Shown here: positions 41,119 to 50,727 of the stretch, one piece after another | Position numbering within the stretch: the stretch's first letter is position 1 | How the letters are laid out: every line of letters begins with the position of its first letter | Assembly (NCBI GenBank): GCA_963725395.1 | Contig: CAVRYH010000002.1 | Location: 186,001-250,000, forward strand | DNA length: 64,000 bases | Direction: 5' to 3' | Origin: Bog-756 sp963725395 | Lineage (GTDB): Bacteria > Actinomycetota > Acidimicrobiia > Acidimicrobiales > RAAP-2 | Program-made: the position numbers and the translations under genes | The notes under the pieces: model-generated | Told to the model about the DNA's origin: nothing | Databases searched by the model: none | What the model saw: the letters and a program-made list of their open reading frames with translations, nothing else

Positions 41119-43933
41119 GCGAGCGACCCCCACCGAGGGGAGCACCACCCGGGAGAACGTCAGCGCCGACCTCTCGGTGGAGACCCCCGCGGCCGAGCCG
41201 CCCGTCGAGACGGTGACCTTCACCCTGGACGGGCGCGAGGTCACCGCCACCAAGGGCGAGATGCTCATCGCCGCCGCCGAGCGCGCCGGCACCTTCATCC
41301 CCCGTTTCTGCTACCACCCCCGCATGAAGTCGGTCGGGGTGTGCCGGATGTGCCTCGTCGAGGTCAGTGGTCCGCGGGGCGCGACCCTCCAGCCCAGCTG
41401 CTTCGTGGAGGTGCAGGCGGGTTCGGAGGTGACCACCACCTCCGACAAGGTGAAAAAGGCCCAGGACGGGGTCCTCGAGTTCCTGTTGATCAACCATCCC
41501 CTCGACTGCCCGGTGTGCGACAAAGGGGGCGAGTGCCCCCTCCAGGACCAGACCCTCGCCTACGGGCCGGGCGAGTCCCGATTCGTGGAGGAGAAGCGTC
41601 ACTTCGAGAAGCCCATCCCCATCTCCGAGCTGGTCCTGCTCGACCGCGAGCGGTGCATCCAGTGCAGCCGGTGCACCCGGTTCGCCGACGAGGTGGCGGG
41701 CGAGGCCCAGATCGACTTCATCGGCCGGGGGGAGAGGCTCGAGGTCAACACCTTCCCCGAACTCCCGTTCTCGTCCTACTTCTCGGGGAACACCGTGCAG
41801 ATCTGCCCGGTGGGCGCACTCACCGCCGCCCCGTACCGGTTCGCGGGCGCGCCCTGGGATCTCGACCAGGTCGAGTCCACGTGCACGACCTGTTCGGTGG
41901 GATGCCGGGTGGCCGTCCAGTCGTCCTCCAACCGGGTGACCAGGCTGCTCGGCATCGACGCCGATCCGGTGAACCACGGCTGGCTGTGCGACAAGGGACG
42001 CTTCGCCTTCGACTCGGTCAACAGCGAGGACCGGCTGACCGAGCCGCTCGTCCGCAAGGATGGCGTGCTGACCCCCGCGTCCTGGCACGAGGCGCTCGAG
42101 GCGGTGGCCGTGGGGGTGAAGAAGGCGTCCTCGGTCGACGGCGCCGAGGCGGTCGCGGTGGTCGGGGGGGCCAGGCTCACCAACGAAGGGGCCTACGCCT
42201 GGGCCAAGCTGGCCAAGGGGATCGTGGGCACCGACTCGGTCGACGCCCAGATGGGCGACGGACTGCCCGCCGAGGTGGTCCTCGGCCTTCCCCGCGCCAC
42301 CATCGACCAGGCCGCCGCGGCCGACACGGTCATCCTGCTGTCCGGCGACCTGAGGGAGGAACTCCCCATCGTGTTCCTCCGGCTCCGGTCCGCCGTGGTC
42401 GACGGGGGCCTGCGGCTGGTGGAGCTGTCCCCCCAGGCCACGGCCCTCACCCCCCTCGCCGCCGTGTCCCTGCGCTACGGGCCCGGTGACGCCGCCGCCC
42501 TGGCCCGGGCCGTGGTCGATCCCGACCTGTCAGGGCCGGAGACCGTCCCACCGGCGGACCTGGACGAGGCCAGGCGGCTGGTCGGGACCGGCAACGTGGT
42601 GGTCGTGGCCGGCCGACCCTCGCTGGCCGAGGACGGCCTCCTGGTGGCCGAGGCGGTCCAGGTGCTGGCCGGGGGCCTGCCTGGTGCCCGCTTCCTGCCC
42701 GCGCTCCGTCGTGGCAACGTGCACGGTGCCCTCGACATGGGCCTGGCCCCGGGCATCCTCCCCGGCCGGGTGACCCTCGACGGCGCCCGCAGCTGGTTCA
42801 CCCACGCCTGGGGCTCGGTCCCCGACGCCAAGGGTCGCGACACCGAGGCCATTCTCCGTTCCGCCGCCGACCCAGCCGACCCAGCCGAGCCGTCCGCCGA
42901 CCCAGCCGACGAACCGACCGCGGATCCGGCCGGTGGCGCCCGCGTCAGGGCGCTGGTGCTGCTCGGGAGCGACCCGCTCGGCGACTTTCCCGACCGGCGA
43001 CTGGCCGAGCGAGCGCTCGCCGGCGCCGAGTTCGTGGTCGCGGTGGCCACGGCCCCGGGCCGGGCCGCCGACCTGGCCGACGTCGTCCTGCCTGCGGCCG
43101 AGGCCCACGAGCGCCCCGGCACCACGACCAACGCCGAGGGCCGGGTGAGCCGGCTCGGCCAGAAGTTGGTCCCGCCCGGCCAGGCCTGGCCCGACTGGAT
43201 GATCGCCAGTGAGCTCGCCGTCCACCTCGGTGGGGAGCTGGGCCTCGACTCGGTCGGCGACGTCTGGGACGAGGTCGAGCGGCTGGCGCCGGCCTACCGC
43301 GGCATCACCCGGTCGGTCCTCGACGCCCCGGGCACCGGCGACGGGGTGGTGGCTCCCCTCAGGGCCGATGCGGTCTCCGTCTCGCGACGGGGGACGCCGG
43401 CCGCGCCCCTCGACCCCATCGCCGTCCCGGGGGTGGAGTCGGTCGAACGCCAGGGGGCTCCGCCGCGCGCCGGCCTCGCCGAGTCGCCCACCGCCGGCAC
43501 GGCAGCCGACGCGGCCGATGCGATCGCCGGCCCCGGCGACGAGCCCAAGAGGCCAGCGGTCCTGGCCGGCCCGGTGCAGCTGGACGTGCCCCACGTGGCA
43601 CCCAACGACGCGTACTCGCTCCGCCTGGTCGCCGGCCGGTCCCTCTATGACGACGGGGCGGCGGTGGGCGCCGTTCCCGCCCTGTCCGGGCTGGTGGGCG
43701 TGGCACCGGTGCGGGCCAATCCGCTGGACCTGGACGAGCTGGGCGTGTCGGCGGGTGAGTCGGTGCGGCTGCGGACGGCTTCGGCGTCGGCGGTGGTCGC
43801 CGTGGTCCGCGACGCCTCGTTGCCGCGCAAGGTGGTGGCCGCCGACTTCAACGTCCCCCTCGACGAGGGGACGGTCGCCGACCTCATCGACTCGGGCCAT
43901 CCGGTGGTCGAACTGCGGATGGAGACGCCATGA
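41111..43933 (+). CDS. nuoG: NADH-quinone oxidoreductase subunit G
   Basis: NuoG carries several iron-sulfur clusters on the electron path. The N-terminal ferredoxin domain has FCYHPRMKSVGVCRMCLVEV. Next comes the three-cysteine group of CPVCDKGGECPLQD, then CIQCSRCTRFADEV, and CTTCSVGCRVAV at the start of the molybdopterin-type domain, which does not bind molybdenum in complex I. The C-terminal half has long variable regions. One of them repeats DPADPAEP and ADPADEPTADPAG near residues 587-610, and another near 755-815 is alanine/proline-rich, giving a large protein of 940 residues. A strong GGAGGT precedes the ATG. Confidence 0.94.
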   Translation: MSERATPTEGSTTRENVSADLSVETPAAEPPVETVTFTLDGREVTATKGEMLIAAAERAGTFIPRFCYHPRMKSVGVCRMCLVEVSGPRGATLQPSCFVEVQAGSEVTTTSDKVKKAQDGVLEFLLINHPLDCPVCDKGGECPLQDQTLAYGPGESRFVEEKRHFEKPIPISELVLLDRERCIQCSRCTRFADEVAGEAQIDFIGRGERLEVNTFPELPFSSYFSGNTVQICPVGALTAAPYRFAGAPWDLDQVESTCTTCSVGCRVAVQSSSNRVTRLLGIDADPVNHGWLCDKGRFAFDSVNSEDRLTEPLVRKDGVLTPASWHEALEAVAVGVKKASSVDGAEAVAVVGGARLTNEGAYAWAKLAKGIVGTDSVDAQMGDGLPAEVVLGLPRATIDQAAAADTVILLSGDLREELPIVFLRLRSAVVDGGLRLVELSPQATALTPLAAVSLRYGPGDAAALARAVVDPDLSGPETVPPADLDEARRLVGTGNVVVVAGRPSLAEDGLLVAEAVQVLAGGLPGARFLPALRRGNVHGALDMGLAPGILPGRVTLDGARSWFTHAWGSVPDAKGRDTEAILRSAADPADPAEPSADPADEPTADPAGGARVRALVLLGSDPLGDFPDRRLAERALAGAEFVVAVATAPGRAADLADVVLPAAEAHERPGTTTNAEGRVSRLGQKLVPPGQAWPDWMIASELAVHLGGELGLDSVGDVWDEVERLAPAYRGITRSVLDAPGTGDGVVAPLRADAVSVSRRGTPAAPLDPIAVPGVESVERQGAPPRAGLAESPTAGTAADAADAIAGPGDEPKRPAVLAGPVQLDVPHVAPNDAYSLRLVAGRSLYDDGAAVGAVPALSGLVGVAPVRANPLDLDELGVSAGESVRLRTASASAVVAVVRDASLPRKVVAADFNVPLDEGTVADLIDSGHPVVELRMETP

Positions 43934-45207
43934 ACCCCGCCGCCCTCCTCCATCCCCTCCTCGCCGTCGACCCGCTCTACGACCACGGTGTCGGCTGGGT
44001 CGTCTTCCTCATCGTCCTCATCAAGGTATTGGTGGTCTTCGGCGCCCTCATGGTGGCGGTCATGTTGATGATCTGGTTCGAGCGCAAGGTGATCTCGGAC
44101 ATGCAGAGTCGGATCGGCCCCAACCGGGCGGGCCCCTTCGGCATCGCCCAGACCCTGGCCGACGGGATCAAGCTCTTCTTCAAAGAGGACCTGATGCCCG
44201 ACCAGGCCGACCGGTTCGTGTTCAAGCTGGCCCCCTACCTGACCATCATCCCGGCCTTTTTGAGCTTCGCCATCGTGCCCATCGGCGGCGAGGTGACCAT
44301 CGCCGGCCACACCTTCGAACTGCAGCTCGCCGATCCGCCCATGGGCATCCTGTTCCTGTTGGCCATGTCCTCCATCGGCGTCTACGGCATCATGCTGGCG
44401 GGCTGGTCGTCGGGATCGAAGTACCCGCTGCTCGGATCGGTGCGGGCGTCCGCCCAGATGATCTCCTACGAGGCGGCCCTCGGCATGACCGTCGTCACCG
44501 TCGTGCTGATCACCGGCGCCCTGTCCACCCGGACCATCGTCGACGCCCAGGCCGGCCACCTCTGGCAGTGGAACGCCATCCGGCTAGGTGTGGTGCCGTT
44601 CATCATCTTCTTCGTCGCCATCGTGGCCGAGACGAACCGGCCGCCTTTCGACCTGGTCGAGGCCGACTCCGAGCTGGTCGGCGGGTTCGTCACCGAGTAC
44701 TCGTCGATCCGCTTCGCCCTGTTCTTCCTGGCCGAGTTCATGAACACCATCACCATGTCGGCCATCACGGTGACGTTGTTCTTCGGAGGTCCGGACGGGC
44801 CGATCCCGCACATCCCCCACCTCTACTGGCTCTGGCCCATCCTGTGGTTCCTCGGCAAGACGATCATCTTCTTGTTCGTGTTCGTCTGGCTCCGGGCGGC
44901 GCTGCCCCGGCTCCGCTACGACCAGCTCATGGACCTGGGATGGAAGCGGCTGATCCCCCTGGCCCTGGGCTGGCTGCTCATCGTGGCCGGATTCGTGGTC
45001 GACGGGTGGTGGGGGATCGGCATGGCCGCCGCGGTGGTCGTGGCCGGTGTGGTGATCACCAGGGCCTTCTCCGTCGGGGCCGATCGTCAGGAGACGAGGG
45101 CCATCATCCCCGAGGTGGGCGTCCGGCTCTGGTCCCGTCCGAGCGAGGTGCCCGACCCGTCGACCCGGCCGTCCGTCTCGCCATCGACCGAAGGGGGTGA
45201 CGGCTGA
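43930..45207 (+). CDS. nuoH: NADH-quinone oxidoreductase subunit H
   Basis: NuoH is the membrane subunit that completes the quinone tunnel. Signatures include MLMIWFERKVISDMQSRIGP, NRAGPFGIAQTLADGIKLFF and FKEDLMPDQADRFVFKLAPY, the loop FVAIVAETNRPPFDLVEADS and ELVGGFVTEYSSIRFALFFL. About eight membrane segments are visible. The 425-residue protein ends in a hydrophilic tail of about 50 residues. The ATG overlaps the nuoG stop (ATGA), and the stop shares a base with the nuoI ATG. Confidence 0.96.
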   Translation: MNPAALLHPLLAVDPLYDHGVGWVVFLIVLIKVLVVFGALMVAVMLMIWFERKVISDMQSRIGPNRAGPFGIAQTLADGIKLFFKEDLMPDQADRFVFKLAPYLTIIPAFLSFAIVPIGGEVTIAGHTFELQLADPPMGILFLLAMSSIGVYGIMLAGWSSGSKYPLLGSVRASAQMISYEAALGMTVVTVVLITGALSTRTIVDAQAGHLWQWNAIRLGVVPFIIFFVAIVAETNRPPFDLVEADSELVGGFVTEYSSIRFALFFLAEFMNTITMSAITVTLFFGGPDGPIPHIPHLYWLWPILWFLGKTIIFLFVFVWLRAALPRLRYDQLMDLGWKRLIPLALGWLLIVAGFVVDGWWGIGMAAAVVVAGVVITRAFSVGADRQETRAIIPEVGVRLWSRPSEVPDPSTRPSVSPSTEGGDG

Positions 45208-46115
45208 TGGCTGTCCCCGAACCACCGCGCCAACGCCAGAACTTCCTCGGCGGTTTCAAACTGACCCTCGAGCACATAGGGCGCCTGCCGGTCACCCGCC
45301 AGTACCCCGAGGAGAAGAGGCCCAAGCAGCCGCGCCAGCACGGGCGCCACGTCCTCAACCGCTACGAGGACGGCATGGAGAAGTGCATCGGCTGCGAGCT
45401 GTGTGCCGGTGTGTGCCCGGCCGACTGCATCTATGTGCGCGGCCTCGACAACCCCCCCGACCACCCGGTGTCTCCGGGGGAGCGCTACGGCTACGTCTAC
45501 GAGATCAATTTCCTGCGGTGCATCCACTGCGACCTGTGTGTGGAAGCGTGCCCGACCGAGGCCATCACCGAGTCGAAGCTGATGGAGTTCTCCTTCACCA
45601 ACCGCAACGACGCCATCTACGGCAAGGACGAGCTCCTGGTCGACGACGAGGGCAAACCCCGCCACCTCCCCTGGGAGGACTGGCGGGAGGGGGACGACCT
45701 CCACACCTCGGGCTGGATGCGGGCGACGTCGCCGGCCGGCGCCGCCGAGTTCGAGGGCCAGGTGCAGTGGTCCGGTGAGCTCGGCTTCGGCGTCCGTGCC
45801 CCCGAGGGCGGCCAGTCCAACCGTCGGGACGACGCCAGCACCGGGAGCCGCCAACTGCGCGACACCCTCGAGCGGCACCTGCGCCCGAGCGACCTGCCGG
45901 CCGCCAAGCGCGGGCCGCGCGGGGCCATCGGCCGGATGCTGGAGAAGGCCGAGCGCTTCGCGCCGGGCGCCGGCAAGAAGCACAAGGAGAAGGCCGACTC
46001 CGACTACGCGGCCGCCGTCGTGGCCGGCAACGCCGAGCGGGGGGAGCCGGGGACCGGTGGGCGGGCATCCGGCCCCGATGACGTCGCCCCGGGTCCCGGA
46101 ACGGCCGGCAGCTGA
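45207..46115 (+). CDS. nuoI: NADH-quinone oxidoreductase subunit I
   Basis: NuoI holds clusters N6a and N6b, which lead electrons to N2. Both ferredoxin motifs are complete: CIGCELCAGVCPADCIYVRG and CIHCDLCVEACPTEAITESK. The N-terminal amphipathic part (FKLTLEHIGRLPVTRQYPEE) lies on the membrane. Family members are usually 150-220 residues. This one has 302, with about 110 extra charged residues at the C-terminus of unknown purpose. Start and stop overlap their neighbours (TGATG on both sides). Confidence 0.95.
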   Translation: MAVPEPPRQRQNFLGGFKLTLEHIGRLPVTRQYPEEKRPKQPRQHGRHVLNRYEDGMEKCIGCELCAGVCPADCIYVRGLDNPPDHPVSPGERYGYVYEINFLRCIHCDLCVEACPTEAITESKLMEFSFTNRNDAIYGKDELLVDDEGKPRHLPWEDWREGDDLHTSGWMRATSPAGAAEFEGQVQWSGELGFGVRAPEGGQSNRRDDASTGSRQLRDTLERHLRPSDLPAAKRGPRGAIGRMLEKAERFAPGAGKKHKEKADSDYAAAVVAGNAERGEPGTGGRASGPDDVAPGPGTAGS

Positions 46116-46894
46116 TGGTCGGGACGGTGAGCGCACTGCTGGTCGCGGCCTCCACATCCACCCATGCCTCGTGGGTGGATGTGGGTACCTTCGCCGTCGC
46201 CGCCGCCATCGTGCTAGCCGGGGCCATCGGGGTGGTGGTGGCCCGCAACCCCGTCCACTCGGCGCTGATGCTGGTGATGACCCTGTTCGGCATCGCCGTC
46301 CTGTTCGTCATCCAGGGGGCGAGCTTCCTCGCTGCGGTGCAGGTGATCGTCTATGCCGGCGCCATCGTGGTGCTCTTCTTGTTCGTCATCATGTTCCTTG
46401 GCGTCGACCGGGAGGAGAACATCGCCGCCGAGCCGTTGCGGGGCCAGCGCCCCCTGGCCATCGGACTGATCGCCCTCGGGACCACCGGCCTCTTGTTGTT
46501 GGGCCAGGTCTCCCACTGGACGACGGGGGCACCGCACGTGGCCGGCACCGACACCGGGGCGCCCAACGTGAACCTACTGGGCAAGTCGGTCTACACGACG
46601 TACCTCTTCCCCTTCGAGGCCACGGCCGCGCTGCTGATCATCGCCGTGGTCGGCGCCGTCGTCCTCGCCCGGAGGCCACCGGTGACCAGCAACCCCGAGC
46701 GCGCCGATGCGGACGACGTCGACGCGGTGGGCACCGACGACCCCACGCCCGGGGGCACGGCCGCCGAGGCGGACGGCGACGACGCGGCGCCCGACGGCGC
46801 CGCCGACCCCGACGGGAGCGACGCCGACGAACGGTCCGCGGCCGCGACGGGGACCGTGGAGGCCCAAGAGGCGGAAGAAGAGGTGCGGTCATGA
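46115..46894 (+). CDS. nuoJ: NADH-quinone oxidoreductase subunit J
   Basis: NuoJ is a membrane subunit next to NuoK whose third helix bends during coupling. Five membrane segments are visible, including VVVARNPVHSALMLVMTLFG and AVQVIVYAGAIVVLFLFVIM, the most conserved part. After the fifth segment comes an acidic tail of about 80 residues. The start overlaps nuoI as TGATG and the end overlaps nuoK as ATGA. Confidence 0.94.
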   Translation: MVGTVSALLVAASTSTHASWVDVGTFAVAAAIVLAGAIGVVVARNPVHSALMLVMTLFGIAVLFVIQGASFLAAVQVIVYAGAIVVLFLFVIMFLGVDREENIAAEPLRGQRPLAIGLIALGTTGLLLLGQVSHWTTGAPHVAGTDTGAPNVNLLGKSVYTTYLFPFEATAALLIIAVVGAVVLARRPPVTSNPERADADDVDAVGTDDPTPGGTAAEADGDDAAPDGAADPDGSDADERSAAATGTVEAQEAEEEVRS

Positions 46895-47196
46895 CCATCA
46901 ACCCCGACTGGTATCTGTCGCTCAGCGTCGTGCTGTTCGCCATCGGGGCCCTCGGGGTGCTGGTCCGGCGCAACGTGCTGGTGATGTTCATGTGCGTGGA
47001 GCTCATGCTCAACGCGGCCAACCTGAGTTTCGTGACGTTCGCCCGCATGCTGCATGACATCGGGGGACAGGTGCTGGTGTTCTTCGTCCTCGTGGTGGCG
47101 GCGGCCGAGGTCGTGGTCGGCCTGGGCATCGTGGTCGCCATCTTCCGCCGACGTGCCAACGCCACCGCCGACGACCTCCACCTGATGAAGGGCTGA
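46891..47196 (+). CDS. nuoK: NADH-quinone oxidoreductase subunit K
   Basis: NuoK is the 101-residue membrane subunit with two buried glutamates in the proton path. They are seen in FMCVELMLNAANLSFVTFAR and FFVLVVAAAEVVVGLGIVVA. Three membrane segments and normal length support the call. The ATG lies within the nuoJ stop (ATGA), and seven bases separate it from nuoL. Confidence 0.95.
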   Translation: MTINPDWYLSLSVVLFAIGALGVLVRRNVLVMFMCVELMLNAANLSFVTFARMLHDIGGQVLVFFVLVVAAAEVVVGLGIVVAIFRRRANATADDLHLMKG

Positions 47197-47203
47197 CCGG
47201 ACC

Positions 47204-49132
47204 ATGCTCGCAGTGACCTGGCTGATCATCGCCCTGCCCCTGCTCGGGTTCGCCGTCCTCGCCTTCGGGGGGCGTCGTCTCGGCGACCCGCTGGCGGGCT
47301 GGCTGGCCACCGCGTTCGTCGGGGCCTCGTTCGTGGTGGGCGTGGGCGTCTATTTCGACCTGCTCGGTGTCCAAGGGTCGGTGCGCACCTACACCCAGAA
47401 CCTGTGGACGTGGATCCCCGTGGGCGGCCTGCAGGTCCACGCCCGCCTGTTCGTCGACCCCCTCTCCATGACCATGGTGCTGTTCGTGACCGGCATCAGC
47501 ACCCTCATCCACCTGTACTCCATCGGCTACATGAAAGGGGACAGGGACTATCCCAAGTTCTTCCTCTACATGAACCTGTTCGTGGCGTCGATGCTCATTC
47601 TCGTCCTGGGCAGCAACATGCTCGTCACCTTCGTGGGCTGGGAGGGTGTCGGTGCCTGCTCCTACTGGCTCGTCTCGTTCTGGTTCACCCGTGACTCGGC
47701 GGCGAGCGCCGGCAAGAAGGCCTTCGTCTACAACCGGATCGGCGACGTGGGGTTCCTGCTGGCCATCTTCTTGACCTTCGAGCGCGTCCACTCGCTCGAG
47801 TACCAGACCATCTTCGCCAACCTGGGCAGGATCGGCTCGGCCAACATCACCGCCATCTGCCTCCTGCTGCTGGTCGGGGTCATGGGCAAGTCGGCCCAGA
47901 TCCCGCTCTTCCCCTGGCTGGCCGACGCCATGGAGGGCCCGACCCCGGTCTCCGCCCTCATCCACGCCGCCACCATGGTCACCGCCGGGGTGTACCTCCT
48001 GTGCCGGGTCAACCCCCTCCTGCACGCCTCGTCGGCGGCATCGCTGACCGTGGCCATCGTGGGGGCGGCCACCGCATTCGTGGCGGCCACCATCGCCTGT
48101 GCCCAGCAGGACATCAAGAAGGTGCTGGCCTACTCGACGGTGTCCCAGCTCGGCTACATGTTCCTCGCCATCGGGTGTGGGGCCTACGTCGCCGCCATCT
48201 TCTTGATGATCGCCCACGCCTTCTTCAAGGGACTGCTCTTCCTCGGTGCCGGCTCGGTGATCCACGGGCTCCACGACGAGCAGGACCTCAAGCGGATGGG
48301 CAACCTGAGGGCGTACCTGCCGATCACCTTCATCACCTTCGGCATCGGGTGGCTGTGCATCGCCGCGGTGCCCCCGCTGTCGGGCTTCTGGGCCAAGGGC
48401 GAGGTCCTCGACAACACCTGGGCCGCGCACCCCGCGCTGTGGGTGGTCGGAATCGTGACCGCGCTGCTCACCGCGTACTACATGAGCCGGCTGACCGGAC
48501 TGGCGTTCTTCGGCCGGGACCGGTGGTCGGATGCCACCCCCGTCGACGCCGCCACCGACATGCCCGACGCCCACCACGCCGAGGGGGCGATCACCGAACC
48601 GCACGAGTCGCCCTGGATCATGACCGTGCCGCTGTGGATCCTGGCGTTCTTCGCCGCCCTGGCCGGCCTGCTGGCCCTGCCGAACGACCACTTCTCGCTG
48701 TCCAACTGGCTGGACCCGGTGTTCGGGTCGAACCTGTTCCAGGCCAACCTCACCCTGGCCACCGAATGGGTGCTCGCCATCACCGATGCGATCATCGCCA
48801 TCGTCGGGGTCACGATCGGCCTCCGGCTGTGGATGGCCAAGGCCGAGCGACCGTCGCTCGAGGGTGCGTTCCTCCGCCACTCGTGGTACATCAACGAGCT
48901 CTACGACACCGTGCTCGGCCGGCCGTCCGAGCGACTCGCCGCCTTCAGCGCCACGACCATCGACGGCAAGGTCATCGACGGTGGGGTGAACGGGCTGGCC
49001 ACCCTGGCCCGCAAGTCGGGATCGTTGGTGCGCCGCACCCAGACCGGCTACCTGCGTAACTACGTGCTCGGTATCACCCTGGGCACGGTGCTGGTCCTGG
49101 CCTTCATGCTCACGCGGCTGTGGTGGAACTGA
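47204..49132 (+). CDS. nuoL: NADH-quinone oxidoreductase subunit L
   Basis: NuoL is the distal antiporter-like proton-pumping subunit with a long lateral helix. Signatures are LVTFVGWEGVGACSYWLVSF and KKAFVYNRIGDVGFLLAIF, then MGKSAQIPLFPWLADAMEGP, TPVSALIHAATMVTAGVYLL and QQDIKKVLAYSTVSQLGYMF, with HAFFKGLLFLGAGSVIHGLH. These hold the conserved glutamate, lysines and histidines of the channel. The 642-residue length is normal. Its stop overlaps the nuoM start (TGATG). Confidence 0.96.
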   Translation: MLAVTWLIIALPLLGFAVLAFGGRRLGDPLAGWLATAFVGASFVVGVGVYFDLLGVQGSVRTYTQNLWTWIPVGGLQVHARLFVDPLSMTMVLFVTGISTLIHLYSIGYMKGDRDYPKFFLYMNLFVASMLILVLGSNMLVTFVGWEGVGACSYWLVSFWFTRDSAASAGKKAFVYNRIGDVGFLLAIFLTFERVHSLEYQTIFANLGRIGSANITAICLLLLVGVMGKSAQIPLFPWLADAMEGPTPVSALIHAATMVTAGVYLLCRVNPLLHASSAASLTVAIVGAATAFVAATIACAQQDIKKVLAYSTVSQLGYMFLAIGCGAYVAAIFLMIAHAFFKGLLFLGAGSVIHGLHDEQDLKRMGNLRAYLPITFITFGIGWLCIAAVPPLSGFWAKGEVLDNTWAAHPALWVVGIVTALLTAYYMSRLTGLAFFGRDRWSDATPVDAATDMPDAHHAEGAITEPHESPWIMTVPLWILAFFAALAGLLALPNDHFSLSNWLDPVFGSNLFQANLTLATEWVLAITDAIIAIVGVTIGLRLWMAKAERPSLEGAFLRHSWYINELYDTVLGRPSERLAAFSATTIDGKVIDGGVNGLATLARKSGSLVRRTQTGYLRNYVLGITLGTVLVLAFMLTRLWWN

Positions 49133-50727
49133 TGAACTCGGGACCCTTCCCCTTCCTCACCGTCCTGATCCTCCTGCCCGTGGTCGGCGCGGCGGTGATC
49201 GCCCTCGTCCCCACCGAGGCCGCGGGTCGGTGGTTCCACGAGCTGGCCGGGTTGGCCGTGACGGTGGCCACCCTGGCGCTGGCCGTCACCATCGCCATCC
49301 GGTTCAAGACCGGGTACGGCGGCTTCCAGATGGTCTCCGACCACATCTGGGCCAAGGACCTGGGCATCCGCTGGTCGTTGGGCATCGACGGCATCTCGTT
49401 ATTCCTCGTGGTGATGACCGCCCTGCTCTTCCCGTTGACCATGCTCGGAGCGCGGGTTCGCCGGGACCCCCGCTCGTTCGTGGCGTGGCTCCTGGTCATG
49501 GAGGCGGCGTGCCTCGGCAGCTTCGTCTCCCTCGACCTGGTGCTCTTCTTCCTCTTCTTCGAGCTCACCCTGGTGCCCGCCTACTTCATCATCGGTGGCT
49601 GGGGCTACGCCCGGCGCGGCTACGCCGCCATCAAGTTCTTCATCTACACGTTCGCCGGTTCGGCCTTCCTGCTGGTGGGCATCCTGGCCATCGCCTTCAT
49701 CCACCAGTCCCAGACGAAAGTCCTGACCTTCGAGCTGCCCGCCCTCATCCACACCCATCTGTCGGGCACCGAAGGGGTCCTGTTGTTCCTGGCCTTCACC
49801 GCCGCCTTCGCCGTCAAGGCACCGGTCTTCCCGTTCCACACCTGGTCGCCGGACGCCTACGCCGAGGCCCCAACGGCCGGCGCCGTCCTGTTGGCCGCGG
49901 TGATGGCCAAGCTGGGCACCTACGGCATCATCCGGTTCGATCTCAACCTGTTCCCCCAGGCCACCCGGACGCTGGCCCCGCTCCTGTTGACGCTGGCCGT
50001 GATCGGCATCATCTACGGCGCGCTCGTGGCCTGCGCCCAGCGTGACCTCAAGCGGCTGCTCGCCTACTCGTCGCTGGCCCAGATCGGTTTCATCGTCCTC
50101 GGGACCTTCGCGCTCAACAGCCAGGGCCTGACCGGAGGCGTCCTCCAGATGGTCAACCACGGGCTGATCATCGCCGCGCTGTTCATCCTGGTGGGCTGGA
50201 TCTACGAGCGCCGCAGGACTTGGCAGGTGTCGGGCCTGCGGGGGATCCAGCACCCGGCCCCGATCCTGGCCGGCTGCTTCACCGTGGCCATGATGGCCTC
50301 GATCGGCGTGCCCGGGCTCAACGGGTTCGTGGGTGAGTTCCTGGTCCTCATCGGGACGTTCCTGGCCCACCGGTGGTGGGCGGTGGTCGGCATCGTGGGC
50401 ATCATCGTGGCCGCCATCTATCTGCTGTGGGCCTACCAGCAGGTCTTCCAGGGCGAGCCCACCGGGGAGGACACGGCGAGGACCCGGGACCTCGGCTGGA
50501 GCGAGCGGCTCATCATCGCCCCGCTGATCATCCTCATCGTGGCCCTGGGCGTCTTCCCGAAGCCGGTGCTCGACCGGATCACACCCTCGGTCAACCAGTT
50601 GGTGATCCACGTCGACCGGGCGACGCACACCCCGATCCCCGCCGGCACGGCGGCGGGGTCGGCACCGCCCGCCGCCGCGAGCGCGGCCGCCCACCCGGCC
50701 CAGTCCCAGCCGGGAGGAGCCCGATGA
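49132..50727 (+). CDS. nuoM: NADH-quinone oxidoreductase subunit M
   Basis: NuoM is the second antiporter-like pump subunit. Visible motifs are SLGIDGISLFLVVMTALLFP, FFLFFELTLVPAYFIIGGWG, KAPVFPFHTWSPDAYAEAPT, AVLLAAVMAKLGTYGIIRFD and QRDLKRLLAYSSLAQIGFIV. Fourteen or so membrane segments fit the family. The ATG at 49132 shares a base with the nuoL stop and is preferred to the GTG at 49120 inside nuoL. The last 30 residues are an alanine/proline tail. Confidence 0.95.
   Translation: MNSGPFPFLTVLILLPVVGAAVIALVPTEAAGRWFHELAGLAVTVATLALAVTIAIRFKTGYGGFQMVSDHIWAKDLGIRWSLGIDGISLFLVVMTALLFPLTMLGARVRRDPRSFVAWLLVMEAACLGSFVSLDLVLFFLFFELTLVPAYFIIGGWGYARRGYAAIKFFIYTFAGSAFLLVGILAIAFIHQSQTKVLTFELPALIHTHLSGTEGVLLFLAFTAAFAVKAPVFPFHTWSPDAYAEAPTAGAVLLAAVMAKLGTYGIIRFDLNLFPQATRTLAPLLLTLAVIGIIYGALVACAQRDLKRLLAYSSLAQIGFIVLGTFALNSQGLTGGVLQMVNHGLIIAALFILVGWIYERRRTWQVSGLRGIQHPAPILAGCFTVAMMASIGVPGLNGFVGEFLVLIGTFLAHRWWAVVGIVGIIVAAIYLLWAYQQVFQGEPTGEDTARTRDLGWSERLIIAPLIILIVALGVFPKPVLDRITPSVNQLVIHVDRATHTPIPAGTAAGSAPPAAASAAAHPAQSQPGGAR

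Noticed and set aside
39319..41298. 659-codon minus-strand frame opposite nuoE, nuoF and the start of nuoG
   Set aside because: It covers three complex I genes and has no recognisable domain.
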